A DNA stretch of 64,000 nucleotides from HdN1 sp052035295 (GTDB taxonomy: Bacteria > Pseudomonadota > Gammaproteobacteria > Pseudomonadales > Ketobacteraceae), in NCBI GenBank assembly GCA_052035295.1, contig JBPOHS010000018.1:1-64000 (forward strand). Direction: 5' to 3'. Both the position numbers and the translations under genes were made by a program. Below the pieces are notes generated by a model that made no database searches, had not been told where the DNA came from, and saw only the letters and a program-made list of their open reading frames with translations. Below, one piece after another: positions 1 to 9,080 of this stretch; position 1 is the first letter of the stretch, and each line of letters opens with the position of its first letter.

Positions 1-740
1 GCACCGACGTACAACACGTAGAACAGATATTTGCGTTCCCGCACGGTAATGAAAATGAACAGGTTGTAGAGCATCAGCACCACCATGGCGCCGTAATAAA
101 TCCCGTGCAGAATGGCCTGGGTTTGCATGTGCCCGATCAGCGTATGCACTTCCCACAGGGTGGCGGGAACTTGCACGCTGCTGCTCGTCTGTACCCGCAT
201 CGTGACCGTGGTGACGCTTTTGCCACTGAGATCCAGCGGTATGACGAAGTTGCGATGCTGCACCGGGCGTTGTGAATACGGAAACTTGTCGCCGAGTTCA
301 TAGCGGGCGACCAGTTTTCCTTCCCGCTCGACATAAATGTTCAGGTAGTCCAATACCGGATACCCGATTTCAAGAAAGCGGCGCAGGGTGTGGCGTTCCT
401 TGTTTTCGAGGCTGAACGTCAGCCAGTAGGCGGCATCGGTATAGCCAAAACTCATCCCGGTGGCGTTCGGCTTGGAGGAATGCCAGTTGGGTACCGCCCT
501 GGCGTCGGCGTAACTTAGCGTGCCCGACTCATCCACCAGGTATTGCATGCGGGCACCAATGTCCAGCACATGGGTCTGCTGATCCACCATCAGCAACTGG
601 AAGGGGGATTCATCGGTGGTGTCTGCCCATCCTGCCACCGCGCCAAATCCTGCACAGGCGTAGACGAGCCACAGGCAAAAGCTGCGTGTGCTGGCGCTTG
701 TAAACGTGAGCAAATTCAACACGGCCCGGAGTGAGTTCAT
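1..740 (-). CDS. 7TM-DISM sensor protein, N-terminal part (runs off window)
   Basis: The ATG at 740 opens about 246 residues that continue past the left edge. A hydrophobic export signal lies near residues 23-42. It is followed by an extracellular 7TMR-DISMED2-type beta domain (about 50-195) and a first membrane helix, YYGAMVVLMLYNLF, running into TVRERKYLFYVLYV. That helix and loop are near-identical in style to the three full-length hybrid proteins at 32.9-42.3 kb, so this is a fourth paralogue. Its output domain is outside the window and unknown. It lies 136 bp downstream of a diguanylate cyclase on the same strand and may share its transcript. The family assignment is firm; the signalling output is not visible. 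Confidence 0.85.
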   Translation of the reverse strand, partial: MNSLRAVLNLLTFTSASTRSFCLWLVYACAGFGAVAGWADTTDESPFQLLMVDQQTHVLDIGARMQYLVDESGTLSYADARAVPNWHSSKPNATGMSFGYTDAAYWLTFSLENKERHTLRRFLEIGYPVLDYLNIYVEREGKLVARYELGDKFPYSQRPVQHRNFVIPLDLSGKSVTTVTMRVQTSSSVQVPATLWEVHTLIGHMQTQAILHGIYYGAMVVLMLYNLFIFITVRERKYLFYVLYVG

Positions 741-876
741 CAAAAACGCGGTGGTCCTTCGCTTGAGTGGCTCCCTTAAGTTTAGACGACCTGACGGCAG
801 GCGCCGAAATCTCACACGTTGGGTGCGGGCATTCGTGGGTGCTGGTTTGTACTGGGGATCGTGTTGACGCTGGATG

Positions 877-2100
877 TTACAGGTGGCGAATGACGATCTG
901 GTTGCGTCCCGCAGATTTGGCGCGATACAGCGCGTCGTCGGCGGATTGCAGGAAACGGTCGAGTGACGCCGGGCTGTCCGGGAAACCGGTGACCATGCCG
1001 CCCGAAATCGTGACTTCACTGCTGGCGTCAGAGCCGGCATGGGGAATGTGCAGTTCACTGATATGTTTGCGCACGCTGTCGCCAAGGGTGCCGGCTTCTT
1101 CGGCCGAGGCATCGAACCACAGCAGCAGGAACTCTTCGCCGCCATAGCGTCCGGCAAAGTCGAGCGGGCGTCGGCACGATTCGGTCAGGGCACGGGCCAC
1201 CTGATAGATACAGTGGTCACCCTCGATGTGGCCATACAGATCGTTGTAGCGCTTGAAGTAATCAATATCGACCATCATCAGACACAGGGATTTTTTCTCG
1301 CGTTGGGCGTAATGGAACAGCCGCCCCAGTTTGATGTCGATGGCGCCGCGATTGTAAATCCCTGTCAGGGCATCGGTTTGCGCCAGTGCCGACATGATGC
1401 CTTGCTGCAAGAAACTGTAGCGGGAGTTGTACTCGATGATGTAGCAGCCGGTCGCGCCCACCAGGAAATGGCCGATGATGAAAAACGCCTGGTGCGCCGA
1501 CACGGCCGTGCCCAGCCAGTGCGCCGATGCAAAATAGCTGAGGACAATCAGCAGGTTGCAGGGGATCGCATAGCGCAGCAGTAGTCCGGCCAGCAGGAAC
1601 GACGTCATGATGATGAGGTTGATGCCTTCATACGGCAACACGTCTTGCTGGGTATTGGCCATGACCACGATGGTATTGGTTGCCAGGCCGATGTAGGTCA
1701 GGATGCCAAAGGCTGCCAACTGGAAGTAATGCTTCAGGTTGTCGAGCTGAAACGTCAGATAGAGGGCGAGCAGCATGACCGGGCAGGCAGTGTAGATGCG
1801 TGACCACAGATAAATATCGTGCAGTTCCTCGGGCAGCTTTTGCAGGTCGAGGGGGGCCAGCACCAACAGCAGGGCCACGCCCAGGGCAATCGCTGCACGC
1901 TGGCGCAGCAAGCCGCGCAGGTAAAATACCTCGCGAAATTCTTTTTCGAGCGCACCCTCAAACCGCAGGTGGGTAAAGCCCTGCTCGAACTGTCGTGCGA
2001 AGCGCTGTAAATCGGTTTCGGTCAAGCGGATGCAGGCTCCTGCCCTGAAAGGGGGGACATGGGAATACCATGTCCATTCGATCAGTTTAGTTGGCTTCAT
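877..2100 (-). CDS. Membrane-bound GGDEF diguanylate cyclase
   Basis: This 407-residue protein should make cyclic di-GMP from two GTP. A cytosolic N-terminus of about 65 residues is followed by five or six membrane helices (about 68-225) and a GGDEF domain (about 240-407). The signature is GGEEF at 320-324. An RPLD motif at 311-314 lies exactly five residues before it, the spacing of the product-inhibition I-site, so feedback control by c-di-GMP is expected. No periplasmic ligand domain is visible, so sensing probably occurs in the membrane region. It is divergent from the band-7 gene, with 81 bp between the starts. Confidence 0.92.
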   Translation of the reverse strand: MKPTKLIEWTWYSHVPPFRAGACIRLTETDLQRFARQFEQGFTHLRFEGALEKEFREVFYLRGLLRQRAAIALGVALLLVLAPLDLQKLPEELHDIYLWSRIYTACPVMLLALYLTFQLDNLKHYFQLAAFGILTYIGLATNTIVVMANTQQDVLPYEGINLIIMTSFLLAGLLLRYAIPCNLLIVLSYFASAHWLGTAVSAHQAFFIIGHFLVGATGCYIIEYNSRYSFLQQGIMSALAQTDALTGIYNRGAIDIKLGRLFHYAQREKKSLCLMMVDIDYFKRYNDLYGHIEGDHCIYQVARALTESCRRPLDFAGRYGGEEFLLLWFDASAEEAGTLGDSVRKHISELHIPHAGSDASSEVTISGGMVTGFPDSPASLDRFLQSADDALYRAKSAGRNQIVIRHL

Positions 2101-2181
2101 TTGTTCTGTGCGAAATTGCCAAGGGAAAAAATCGTGAGTCGGCTACAATTCACGCTGTCTTAAAAAAGGAGTTGAGAATCA

Positions 2182-3603
2182 ATGACATTCATAGGATTTT
2201 TGGTGGCCGTGCTGGCACTGGCGGGTTTCGTGGTAGTGGGAATGAAGAAAGATGTGCCGGCGGCCGGCCCGATCAAGATCGGGTTATTGGCGCTGGCGGC
2301 GCTCGGGTTTCTGATTGGCATGTTCAAATGGATATTTTTCTATGCCGAGCCGGGCTTCGTTTATCACGTAAGAACCATTACAGGCGAAGAGAAAGTGGTC
2401 TCGGATGTCGGATACAACACCTATCTGTTTGGCCGGGTCAATGCGTGGAAACGCGCCATGACGGTGCAGGCAGTGACCGGTGACATCTCCGACATCAATG
2501 CCGAGAATGACAGTTTCGATACCTCGGCCGTGATCCCACCGCTCAGCATCATGTTCCTGGATCAGGTGGACGCCCATGCCGAAGCCACCGTGCGTTTTGC
2601 CATGCCGACCGAGCGGGAAGCCTTCCTGCATCTGGCACATGAATACCGTACGCCGGAAAACCTGTTGCGCACGGCCTTGCTGCCGGCGTTCAAGGAAACC
2701 ATCCAGGCCACCGCGTCGTTGATGAGTGCCGAAGATTACTATTCGGGCGGTCGTACCGAGTTCAATTCCGAATTCGAACACCAGATGGAAAACGGTATCT
2801 ACGTGGTCAAACGCGAAGAAGTCGTCACCCGCAGCAACCGTAAACAAATGGGCACTGCCAACGTCGCATTGGGCACCCAACAGGAAGAATACGGCGATGA
2901 AACGAAAACGTCTTTCATCGTGCGCAAGGTGACCGACGAAAATGGTCAACCGCTCAAGAAAAAACAGGGCTTCGAGGAATTCGACATCAGTGTGGTGGAT
3001 GCGCGTGTTACCGACATGAAACCCAACCAGAAATTCGTCGAGCGCATGCAGTTGAAACAGAAAGCGTCGGCGGATCGTGCCATTGCCCGTGAGCAGCGCA
3101 TCCAGGAAGAAGAACAGCGTTTGCTGGCCATTGCCAAAGGCGAGCGTGAAGTGGCGGAGCGCCAGGCGCAGGCCAAGGTGTCGCAGATCCAGGCCACTAC
3201 CGAAGCCCAGACCGACAAGCAACTCGCCATTACCGAAGCGCAGAAACTGAAGGAACAGGCCACCATCACGCGTGAAACCGCGCAAATCAACCTGGAAAAA
3301 GCCCGCATCGAAGCTGAAACGCAACGCACGCTGGCAGATGCCGAGTCTTACCAGAAGCGCGTCATTCTTGAGGCTGACAACGCGCTCTCACAAAAACTCG
3401 AAGCCGAAATCCGCATTCAGGAACTGTGGGCAAAAGCCTATGCCAAGCGTCAGGTGCCAACCAACGTGTTTGGCGCGGGTGATAATTCCGGTGTGCCGGT
3501 GGGTGGCGATGGCGAGGTCAAAGCCTTTATGCAAATGCTGACCCTCGACGCCGCCAAGCGCCTCAATTACGAGCGCAACGTAACGCCTGCGAAAGGGCGC
3601 TAA
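2182..3603 (+). CDS. SPFH/band-7 membrane protein
   Basis: This 473-residue protein has two N-terminal membrane helices (about 3-20 and 32-52), an SPFH/band-7-like domain (about 55-290) and a long Glu/Ala/Gln-rich coiled coil (about 290-420), the architecture of prohibitin/flotillin-like scaffolds. Such proteins form membrane rings and organise microdomains or membrane proteases. No protease partner is adjacent, so its client is unknown. A strong AAGGAG ribosome-binding site lies about 10 bases before the ATG. The pseudouridine synthase starts 4 bp after its stop, so the two are probably cotranscribed. Confidence 0.85.
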   Translation: MTFIGFLVAVLALAGFVVVGMKKDVPAAGPIKIGLLALAALGFLIGMFKWIFFYAEPGFVYHVRTITGEEKVVSDVGYNTYLFGRVNAWKRAMTVQAVTGDISDINAENDSFDTSAVIPPLSIMFLDQVDAHAEATVRFAMPTEREAFLHLAHEYRTPENLLRTALLPAFKETIQATASLMSAEDYYSGGRTEFNSEFEHQMENGIYVVKREEVVTRSNRKQMGTANVALGTQQEEYGDETKTSFIVRKVTDENGQPLKKKQGFEEFDISVVDARVTDMKPNQKFVERMQLKQKASADRAIAREQRIQEEEQRLLAIAKGEREVAERQAQAKVSQIQATTEAQTDKQLAITEAQKLKEQATITRETAQINLEKARIEAETQRTLADAESYQKRVILEADNALSQKLEAEIRIQELWAKAYAKRQVPTNVFGAGDNSGVPVGGDGEVKAFMQMLTLDAAKRLNYERNVTPAKGR

Positions 3604-3607
3604 CGAC

Positions 3608-4300
3608 ATGAGTGAGTCGCAGCCGCTGGTGGCCGTTTTCGAGCACGAGGATTTCTGGGTGGTGAACAAGCCCCCGGGCATGTCCGTGCAGGAAAGCCAC
3701 CACGGCCCGGGGGTGTTGGCGGAACTCAAGGCGGTGCACGGGGGCGCGTTTTTCCCTGTGCATCGTCTCGATGCCGGCACCTCGGGGTTGCTGCTGGTGG
3801 CCCGTACGGCGGCAGCGAATTCCACGTTGTCGCAGTTGTTTCAGGCTCGTCAGGTGGAAAAGTATTATCTCGCGCTGTCTTCCCGCAAGCCCGAGAAAAA
3901 GCAGGGTACGATTGCCGGTGACATGGAGAAAAGCCGTCGCGGCGCTTGGAAACTCCTGCACACACGCAACCAGCCTGCCGTGACGCAATTCTTCAGCAAG
4001 GGGATCGGTGGTCAACGCCTGTTCCTGCTCAAACCCCTCACCGGAAAAACCCATCAAATCCGGGTGGCGCTCAAGAGTATTGGCGCGCCCATTCTGGGGG
4101 ATGATGCGTATTCCGGTGAGCCTGCCGATCGCCTTTACCTGCATGCGTATGCCTTGGGATTTGACTATCAAGGGCAAGCCTACCGCTTTGCCTGTCTCCC
4201 CGAAGCGACTGTCGCTTTTGCGTGTTTTTCCGATGCCGAGGTGATCGAATGGGTGCAGGCACCCTGGGATAAACCGTGGCCAGCCCACGGCCGTTCGTGA
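3608..4300 (+). CDS. RluA-family pseudouridine synthase
   Basis: This 230-residue protein isomerises uridine to pseudouridine in RNA. The catalytic motif HRLDAGTSGLLL (about 54-65) holds the essential Asp, and the TGKTHQIRVAL stretch near 137-147 is the usual second conserved block. There is no N-terminal S4 domain, so it belongs to the short RluA-like branch (TIGR01621-like) rather than RluC/D. The RNA target cannot be read from sequence. It follows the band-7 gene by 4 bp. Confidence 0.9.
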   Translation: MSESQPLVAVFEHEDFWVVNKPPGMSVQESHHGPGVLAELKAVHGGAFFPVHRLDAGTSGLLLVARTAAANSTLSQLFQARQVEKYYLALSSRKPEKKQGTIAGDMEKSRRGAWKLLHTRNQPAVTQFFSKGIGGQRLFLLKPLTGKTHQIRVALKSIGAPILGDDAYSGEPADRLYLHAYALGFDYQGQAYRFACLPEATVAFACFSDAEVIEWVQAPWDKPWPAHGRS

Positions 4301-4369
4301 ATCTGCTTTCCGCCTGCATAGCACTGTTGCACAATGCCTCGTTCGAGAGGCCGCAAGTGAGCGTGTTCC

Positions 4370-4981
4370 ATGTCTGACATTGAAGTAGCTGATGTTGTTG
4401 TCACCACCCTGTCTGGCGATGCCATCGAGCCCTGGATGTCGGCGTTGGCACGTTTGCGAATCCGGGTGTTTCGCGAATTTCCATACCTTTACGAAGGCAC
4501 CGAAGCCTACGAAGAGAAGTATTTGCGCGCGTATGCCGCGTCGCATCGCAGCCTCTTTGTGCTGGCGTTATTGGGTGATGAGGTGATGGGCGTATCGACC
4601 GCGATTCCGCTGGAAGATGCCGAACCGGTCTTTCGTGAACCGTTTGTGGCGCGCGGCATCGATCCGGCGACGGTGCTTTATTTTGGTGAATCGGTACTCG
4701 CGCCGGAATGTCGCGGAAAGGGGCTGGGTCACCGCTTCTTTGACGCGCGCGAGGCCTATGCACGCGCCATCGGCAGGTCGATTACCAGTTTCTGTGCCGT
4801 GGAACGCCCTGAGGATCACCCGGCGAAACCCGTCGGTTATCGTCCCCTGCATGCTTTCTGGACGCAGCGGGGCTATGTGTATCAGCCAGACATGCACATC
4901 GAGTATTCCTGGCTGGACGTGGGGGACACCGACGAAACCCTCAAACCGATGCGATTCTGGTTACGACGAAACAATTCCTGA
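4370..4981 (+). CDS. GNAT-family N-acetyltransferase
   Basis: This 203-residue protein carries the acetyl-CoA-binding motif RGKGLGHRFF (about 123-132) preceded by a beta strand (VLYFGESVLAP), typical of motif A of GNAT enzymes. The substrate is not recognisable. The aspartate/glutamate-rich N-terminal half and the C-terminal WTQRGYVYQPDM segment give no subfamily clue. Its stop is 14 bp before the start of the next gene. Confidence 0.82.
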   Translation: MSDIEVADVVVTTLSGDAIEPWMSALARLRIRVFREFPYLYEGTEAYEEKYLRAYAASHRSLFVLALLGDEVMGVSTAIPLEDAEPVFREPFVARGIDPATVLYFGESVLAPECRGKGLGHRFFDAREAYARAIGRSITSFCAVERPEDHPAKPVGYRPLHAFWTQRGYVYQPDMHIEYSWLDVGDTDETLKPMRFWLRRNNS

Positions 4982-4995
4982 CATAAGGGTTGATC

Positions 4996-5745
4996 ATGGC
5001 AGTGCTCTGGCATCGCAAACAAGGCGGTACCACCTATGAAGTGCGTTCTGCCGGGCGCAGCGTGCGCTTGTATGAAAATGGCATCCTGCATTCGCAGGTA
5101 CATCCGGAGCGGGTGTTTGTTGGCAGCGTCTGGGATTTGCTGACCTTGCCGGCACTGATGATGCCAACCGGCAGTCTCAAGCGTGTCCTGATGCTGGGCG
5201 TGGGAGGCGGGGTGGTGATCCATCAGCTGCAGCGTTTACTGGGGCCGCTGGAGATTACCGGGGTTGAATTGAATCCCTTGCATATCAAACTGGCGAAACG
5301 TTTTTTTGGCCTGGATACCAGCAAGGCAAATATTGTGCAGGCCGAGGCGGGGCAATTCGTGCGGGACTACGACGGCCCACCGTTTGATCTGATTGTCGAT
5401 GATATTTTTGCCGAAAAAGATGGCGAGCCGGCGCGGGCGATTGCTGCCGATGATGAATGGTGCCGTTTGTTGTTGTCGCGTTTGTCGCCGCAGGGTGCGT
5501 TGGTGACGAATTTCGTGTCGGTGAAGGAGTTTCGCTGTAGTGCGTTGTCGTCGGCGCGGGTGGGGCAGTGGCCGTATGCGAGTGCTTATAGTTTTTCGAC
5601 GCCGTTTTGCGACAATATCATCAGTGCTTATTTTCTGGCGCCGGTGCCTGATGGTTTGTTGCAATTGCGGTTGGCGGAGCATCCGTTGTGTCGGAAGAAA
5701 AGCGTGATGAATCAGTTGCGTTATCGGGCGCGAAAGGTCAAGTGA
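4996..5745 (+). CDS. Spermidine-synthase-like SAM/dcSAM-binding protein
   Basis: The start is placed at ATG 4996, with AAGGG six bases upstream; an upstream TTG at 4990 has no room for a ribosome-binding site. The 249 residues contain a Rossmann nucleotide-binding motif MLGVGGGVVIHQL, an acidic residue after strand two (ITGVELNP) and an acidic strand-four end (LIVDDIF). This is the fold of spermidine synthases and class I methyltransferases. Substrate-specific residues for polyamine synthesis are not obvious, so aminopropyl transfer is only one possibility. It converges on rlmG across 80 bp with no clear terminator. Confidence 0.75.
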   Translation: MAVLWHRKQGGTTYEVRSAGRSVRLYENGILHSQVHPERVFVGSVWDLLTLPALMMPTGSLKRVLMLGVGGGVVIHQLQRLLGPLEITGVELNPLHIKLAKRFFGLDTSKANIVQAEAGQFVRDYDGPPFDLIVDDIFAEKDGEPARAIAADDEWCRLLLSRLSPQGALVTNFVSVKEFRCSALSSARVGQWPYASAYSFSTPFCDNIISAYFLAPVPDGLLQLRLAEHPLCRKKSVMNQLRYRARKVK

Positions 5746-5825
5746 TCGCTTCGTTGATCTTTGCCAAGCAATCCTGAAGCGAAAATCGCCCCGTGCTTAA
5801 TCTGTTGGAAGCAACCTCAAAAACA

Positions 5826-6953
5826 TTATTTTGCCAGGCGTATCAACTTGAAACTCTTGTTGCGCGCGAATATCTCGACCTGGCGAAAAAATCCCGCCGC
5901 CTTCTGCTCCAGTGGAACGAACTGGTTCACCACGAATAATGCCTGGCCTGAGGATTTCAGCAGGCGGCGTGTCTGTTCGAGGAATCGGTCGGTCATTTCG
6001 CCGCTGGTGCTGAAGCCCTGGTGAAAGGGTGGATTGCAGATAATCGTGTCGAAGGTTTCCTGCACGCTTCTGGCGCAATTGTCTGCAACGACGCTGCCCC
6101 TATCGACGCCATTGCGGGAAAAATTGTATCGGCAGCTGGCGAGCGCAGCGGCATTGTTGTCGGTGGCCAGGATTTTTTCGGGTTTGAAACGCGATACCTG
6201 CAGGGCGAGATAGCCGTAGCCGCAACCCAGATCAAGAACGCTGCCCGGCGCCTTGTGGGCGAAGCATTCGCTGAAATGCCCGGCGAGGTACTGGCTGCCT
6301 TGATCGATTTTGTCCCAGCCGAACTGGCCGGGTTTGCTGAAAAAACAGAGACCATGCTCTTCGCCGATCTGGCGGATATGGGGGTAGTCCTTGTCGTCGA
6401 GCGGGGATGCGTCGGCGTATTCCGGTTGTTTCTGCAGGACGGCCATACGGGTGCTTTGTTCACCGTTCTGCTGTGACATGACCTGGCCGAGGTATTCACT
6501 GGCCTTCTCGATATACGTCTTGATGCCCTCCTGCTTGCCGCCAATCAGGATCAGCTGACCGTCATCGGAAAGCACCTGCTTGCATGCGTTGATAATGTGG
6601 TGCACCAGTGCCTTTTCTTTCGAGATGCGGTAAATCACCGTGTGAAAGGTCGTGTCCGGGCAGGTGTTCCCGAGGTTCGACAGTTCCATGTCGCTGAACA
6701 GTGCGTGCAAGCCCGCTTGATGGGCTTCAAGGTAACTGTCATAGCGATTGCTGACGATGATAACGTCGCGATTGCCCTCCCGGAGCCTGCGTGAGGGTGT
6801 CGCGATGTGTTCGTCGACGATCCACAGAACCGGACCTTTGGCTTGCGCCAGGGCCTGACTCAATAACGGCGCGCAGGGATCTTCGGGCAGTGGGGCGCGT
6901 GGCATGGCGGTAGTCAGCGGGGTGTTGCCAGGCGCCCGAGGTTTTTTGCTCAT
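5826..6953 (-). CDS. rlmG: 23S rRNA guanine-1835 N2-methyltransferase (RlmG-like)
   Basis: This is a two-domain methyltransferase of the RsmC/RlmG family. The C-terminal half has the SAM-binding motif LDLGCGYGYLAL and the catalytic NPPFHQGF tetrad typical of guanine N2-methylation; the N-terminal half is a degenerate duplicate of the fold. The length (375 residues) fits RlmG (378 in E. coli) better than RsmC. The start is set at ATG 6953 (MSKKPRAP) because GAGGAAAA lies six bases upstream; an ATG at 6980 would overlap rsuA. It sits 10 bp after the rsuA stop, so both rRNA-modifying genes are likely one transcript. Confidence 0.85.
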   Translation of the reverse strand: MSKKPRAPGNTPLTTAMPRAPLPEDPCAPLLSQALAQAKGPVLWIVDEHIATPSRRLREGNRDVIIVSNRYDSYLEAHQAGLHALFSDMELSNLGNTCPDTTFHTVIYRISKEKALVHHIINACKQVLSDDGQLILIGGKQEGIKTYIEKASEYLGQVMSQQNGEQSTRMAVLQKQPEYADASPLDDKDYPHIRQIGEEHGLCFFSKPGQFGWDKIDQGSQYLAGHFSECFAHKAPGSVLDLGCGYGYLALQVSRFKPEKILATDNNAAALASCRYNFSRNGVDRGSVVADNCARSVQETFDTIICNPPFHQGFSTSGEMTDRFLEQTRRLLKSSGQALFVVNQFVPLEQKAAGFFRQVEIFARNKSFKLIRLAK

Positions 6954-6963
6954 GCGCTTTTCC

Positions 6964-7707
6964 TCATGCCCTTGTCTCATGTGCTTTCTTCATGTTTTGG
7001 GGGCCGCCATGAAGACTGGCCACTTCGGCGTCGGTGAGGTGTCGGTAGTGGCCTTCCGGCAGATTCGCGTCGAGCGTGACTTGGCCGATGGCGAAACGGT
7101 GCAAGGCGGTGACCCTGTTGCCCATGGCGCCGAACATGCGTTTTACCTGGTGATAACGGCCTTCCTGCAGGGTGAGGTTGGCGTGGTGGGCGTCGATGAT
7201 TTCCAGCGCGGCCGGAAGCGTGGGCTTGTCGTCGCCTTCCAGCAGCATGCTGTCGGCAAAACGGGCCACATAATGCGATTCAATCGGGTCGGCGGTCGTG
7301 ACGAAGTAGTGTTTGGGTTGCTTGTGGCGTGGAGACGTCACGCGATGTGACCATTCGCCATCGTTGGTGAGCAGCACGAGGCCTGTGGTGTCGATGTCGA
7401 GACGTCCAGCAACGTGCAGGTCATAGCGCCAGGGTTCGTCGATGAGGTCGAGCACGGTCCGATGGATGCCATCTTCGGTGGCACAGACTACCCCGACGGG
7501 CTTGTGCAGAAGAATGTAAAGGGGGCGTGACGGTGTGAGTAACTCACCCTGGTAGCGAACCTCGTCGGTGTCATTGACTTTGGCGGCAGCGTCGCGGGCA
7601 ATGGCACCGTTGATGGTCACTTCGCCGGCCAGGATGGCTTTGCGGGCCATGGAGCGGCTGAGCGGGGTCAGGCCACCGAGAAATTTATCCAATCGTTCGC
7701 GGCTCAC
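6964..7707 (-). CDS. rsuA: 16S rRNA pseudouridine-516 synthase RsuA
   Basis: This 247-residue protein has an N-terminal S4 RNA-binding domain (RLDKFLGGLTPLSRSMARKAI) and a catalytic domain with GRLDIDTTGLVLLTND, where the Asp of GRLD is the catalytic residue, and the C-terminal EGRYHQVKRMF motif typical of RsuA/RluB/E/F. Domain order and size match RsuA, which modifies U516 in helix 18 of 16S rRNA. It lies upstream of rlmG on the same strand. Confidence 0.88.
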   Translation of the reverse strand: MSRERLDKFLGGLTPLSRSMARKAILAGEVTINGAIARDAAAKVNDTDEVRYQGELLTPSRPLYILLHKPVGVVCATEDGIHRTVLDLIDEPWRYDLHVAGRLDIDTTGLVLLTNDGEWSHRVTSPRHKQPKHYFVTTADPIESHYVARFADSMLLEGDDKPTLPAALEIIDAHHANLTLQEGRYHQVKRMFGAMGNRVTALHRFAIGQVTLDANLPEGHYRHLTDAEVASLHGGPQNMKKAHETRA

Positions 7708-7811
7708 GGGGTTTCCTGTGCTTGGGGAGAGTGGCGCTCGAATGGCGGCGCGCCTGGCCGCCCATTCTATTGCGCTCTGTCCCGACAGGAAACCCGTGTG
7801 TCGCGCAAACC

Positions 7812-8480
7812 TCAGGCGTCTTCGTCGTCTTCATGATCGAGCAGGGCTTCCATGCGTCTGCGGCGCAGGAAATACAGCAGCCCCAGTCCACCTATCCCAC
7901 CGAAGCCCCAGCTGCCGCCGGCACTGTCTTCTGCGTAATGGTGTTCTTCGGTGTAGGTCTCGCCATAGCTGTCGGAATCGTAGAACTGGCCTTCCAGCGG
8001 AATGGGTTCCTGGGCGCTGGTAACCAGTGTGTCGAGGTGTCCACTGCAGCAGGCATCGTACAAGTCGATACGCAGGCGGAAGTGATCGGCCGGGTAGTCA
8101 TCCATCAGGGTGATCATGTGGCTCTGGGCATCACTGTTGGAGTCGCCGTCGATGTAGAACGTCGGGCTGGTAAACAACTCGTGCAGGTTGCCGTTGCCGT
8201 CGACCAGTGACACCACGGTGTAGGCGTAAAGGCCGTAATCCGACAGGTCGTCGGCATCGTAGGTGACTTCGAAACGTGAATAATGCCCGTCGTGATCGTA
8301 GTCATCCAGCAGGTTGATTTCGGCTTCGTAAACGCTGATACCGTTGCTGGCGGAACGCGCGCTGTTCTGCGTCGGCTCCTGATACAGTTTGAATGTCGTC
8401 TGGGGAGTGCTTTCAGCAAAGGTCATTCCACTCATCAGGGTGAGCGAGGCGGCAGCAACAAAAGCTTTCAGGGTGTTCAT
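7812..8480 (-). CDS. Exported acidic protein with GlyGly-CTERM-like anchor (choice-of-anchor H-like)
   Basis: This 222-residue protein has a signal peptide (about 1-22, cleavage after TFA) and a mature domain rich in Asp and Tyr: YDHDGHYSRFEVTYDAD, then LYAYTVVSLVDGNGNL and FYIDGDSNSD. The pattern recalls choice-of-anchor H family proteins. Near the C-terminus there is AGGSWGFGGIGGLGLL followed by RRRR, a GlyGly-CTERM-type sorting tripartite (Gly-rich start, hydrophobic helix, Arg cluster) processed by rhombosortase. Unusually, 13 mostly acidic residues follow the Arg cluster. Function unknown; surface location is inferred. Confidence 0.7.
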   Translation of the reverse strand: MNTLKAFVAAASLTLMSGMTFAESTPQTTFKLYQEPTQNSARSASNGISVYEAEINLLDDYDHDGHYSRFEVTYDADDLSDYGLYAYTVVSLVDGNGNLHELFTSPTFYIDGDSNSDAQSHMITLMDDYPADHFRLRIDLYDACCSGHLDTLVTSAQEPIPLEGQFYDSDSYGETYTEEHHYAEDSAGGSWGFGGIGGLGLLYFLRRRRMEALLDHEDDEDA

Positions 8481-8530
8481 GAAGAGTCTCCAGGTTGACC
8501 CCTTTATTTCGCGCTTTCCCGCATTAATCG

Positions 8531-8564
8531 TTCCTGAATGTTATGCCGTGAAAGTGTTCAGGAA
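8531..8564. promoter_or_regulatory. Inverted repeat in divergent intergenic region
   Basis: TTCCTGAA (8531-8538) and TTCAGGAA (8557-8564) are perfect 8-base arms separated by 18 bases. They lie between the divergent starts of the GlyGly-CTERM protein (8480) and the histidine-rich protein (8643). The position suits an operator acting on both genes. No regulator is identifiable. Confidence 0.4.
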
Positions 8565-8642
8565 ACGTTCAGTGCTTTTTTCATAGACTGTATTCGTGTT
8601 GTAAACCCATGCATCTTGGTAAAAGACGAAGGAGCGAGTGTC

Positions 8643-9044
8643 ATGAGCACTCAGTTTGGCAAGTGGTTACTGGCGGGTGTGGTGGCGGTGTCGGCAACGA
8701 TGGCGAACCAGAGCGCGCAGGCTTATGGCGATGGCACCGCAGAAGCGATGGTGACCGGCTTGGCCATTGGCGCGGTGGCTGCGACGCTGGTGAGAGATGA
8801 CACGCACCATCACGATCGTCACACTACCTATCGTGAAGTGCATCACTACTATGATGAGCCACGTTATCACCGGCACGACAGGTACTGTGGTCATCGGGTG
8901 CGCGTCGACCATTATTATGGTGGCGGCCATCATCACGGCCATCGTGGTTGGGATCGCTATGATGATCATGGTGGTCATCACGGCGGCCACCACGGCGGAG
9001 GACACTATGATCGTGGACGCTCGGTGATCGTAAACCATTTTTAA
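8643..9044 (+). CDS. Histidine-rich exported protein
   Basis: The start is ATG 8643, preceded by AAGGAG with a 9-base spacer. The 133-residue product has a clear signal peptide (cleavage after QSAQA, about residue 24), a short Ala/Gly hydrophobic segment, then a tail rich in His, Tyr, Arg, Asp and Gly with HHGGHHGG-type repeats. Such a tail would bind transition metals (Ni, Zn or Cu) in the periplasm or at the surface; this is inferred from composition only. A strong terminator follows 36 bp after the stop, so the gene is a single transcription unit. Confidence 0.8.
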   Translation: MSTQFGKWLLAGVVAVSATMANQSAQAYGDGTAEAMVTGLAIGAVAATLVRDDTHHHDRHTTYREVHHYYDEPRYHRHDRYCGHRVRVDHYYGGGHHHGHRGWDRYDDHGGHHGGHHGGGHYDRGRSVIVNHF

Positions 9045-9080
9045 TAAGGTCCTGAAGCTTTCAACCAGGCCTTCCGTTCA

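Noticed and set aside
776..810. TTAAGTTT and GCCGAAAT resembling a flagellar sigma-28 promoter
   Set aside because: Spacing is 19 bases rather than about 11, and it points away from the neighbouring minus-strand genes.
2284..3324. 346-codon open frame opposite the band-7 gene
   Set aside because: Phe/Leu/Arg-biased shadow created by the repetitive coiled-coil coding sequence.
6954..6980. Upstream ATG (6980) as rlmG start
   Set aside because: It would overlap rsuA by 17 bp; ATG 6953 has a good GAGGAAAA site and a typical N-terminus.
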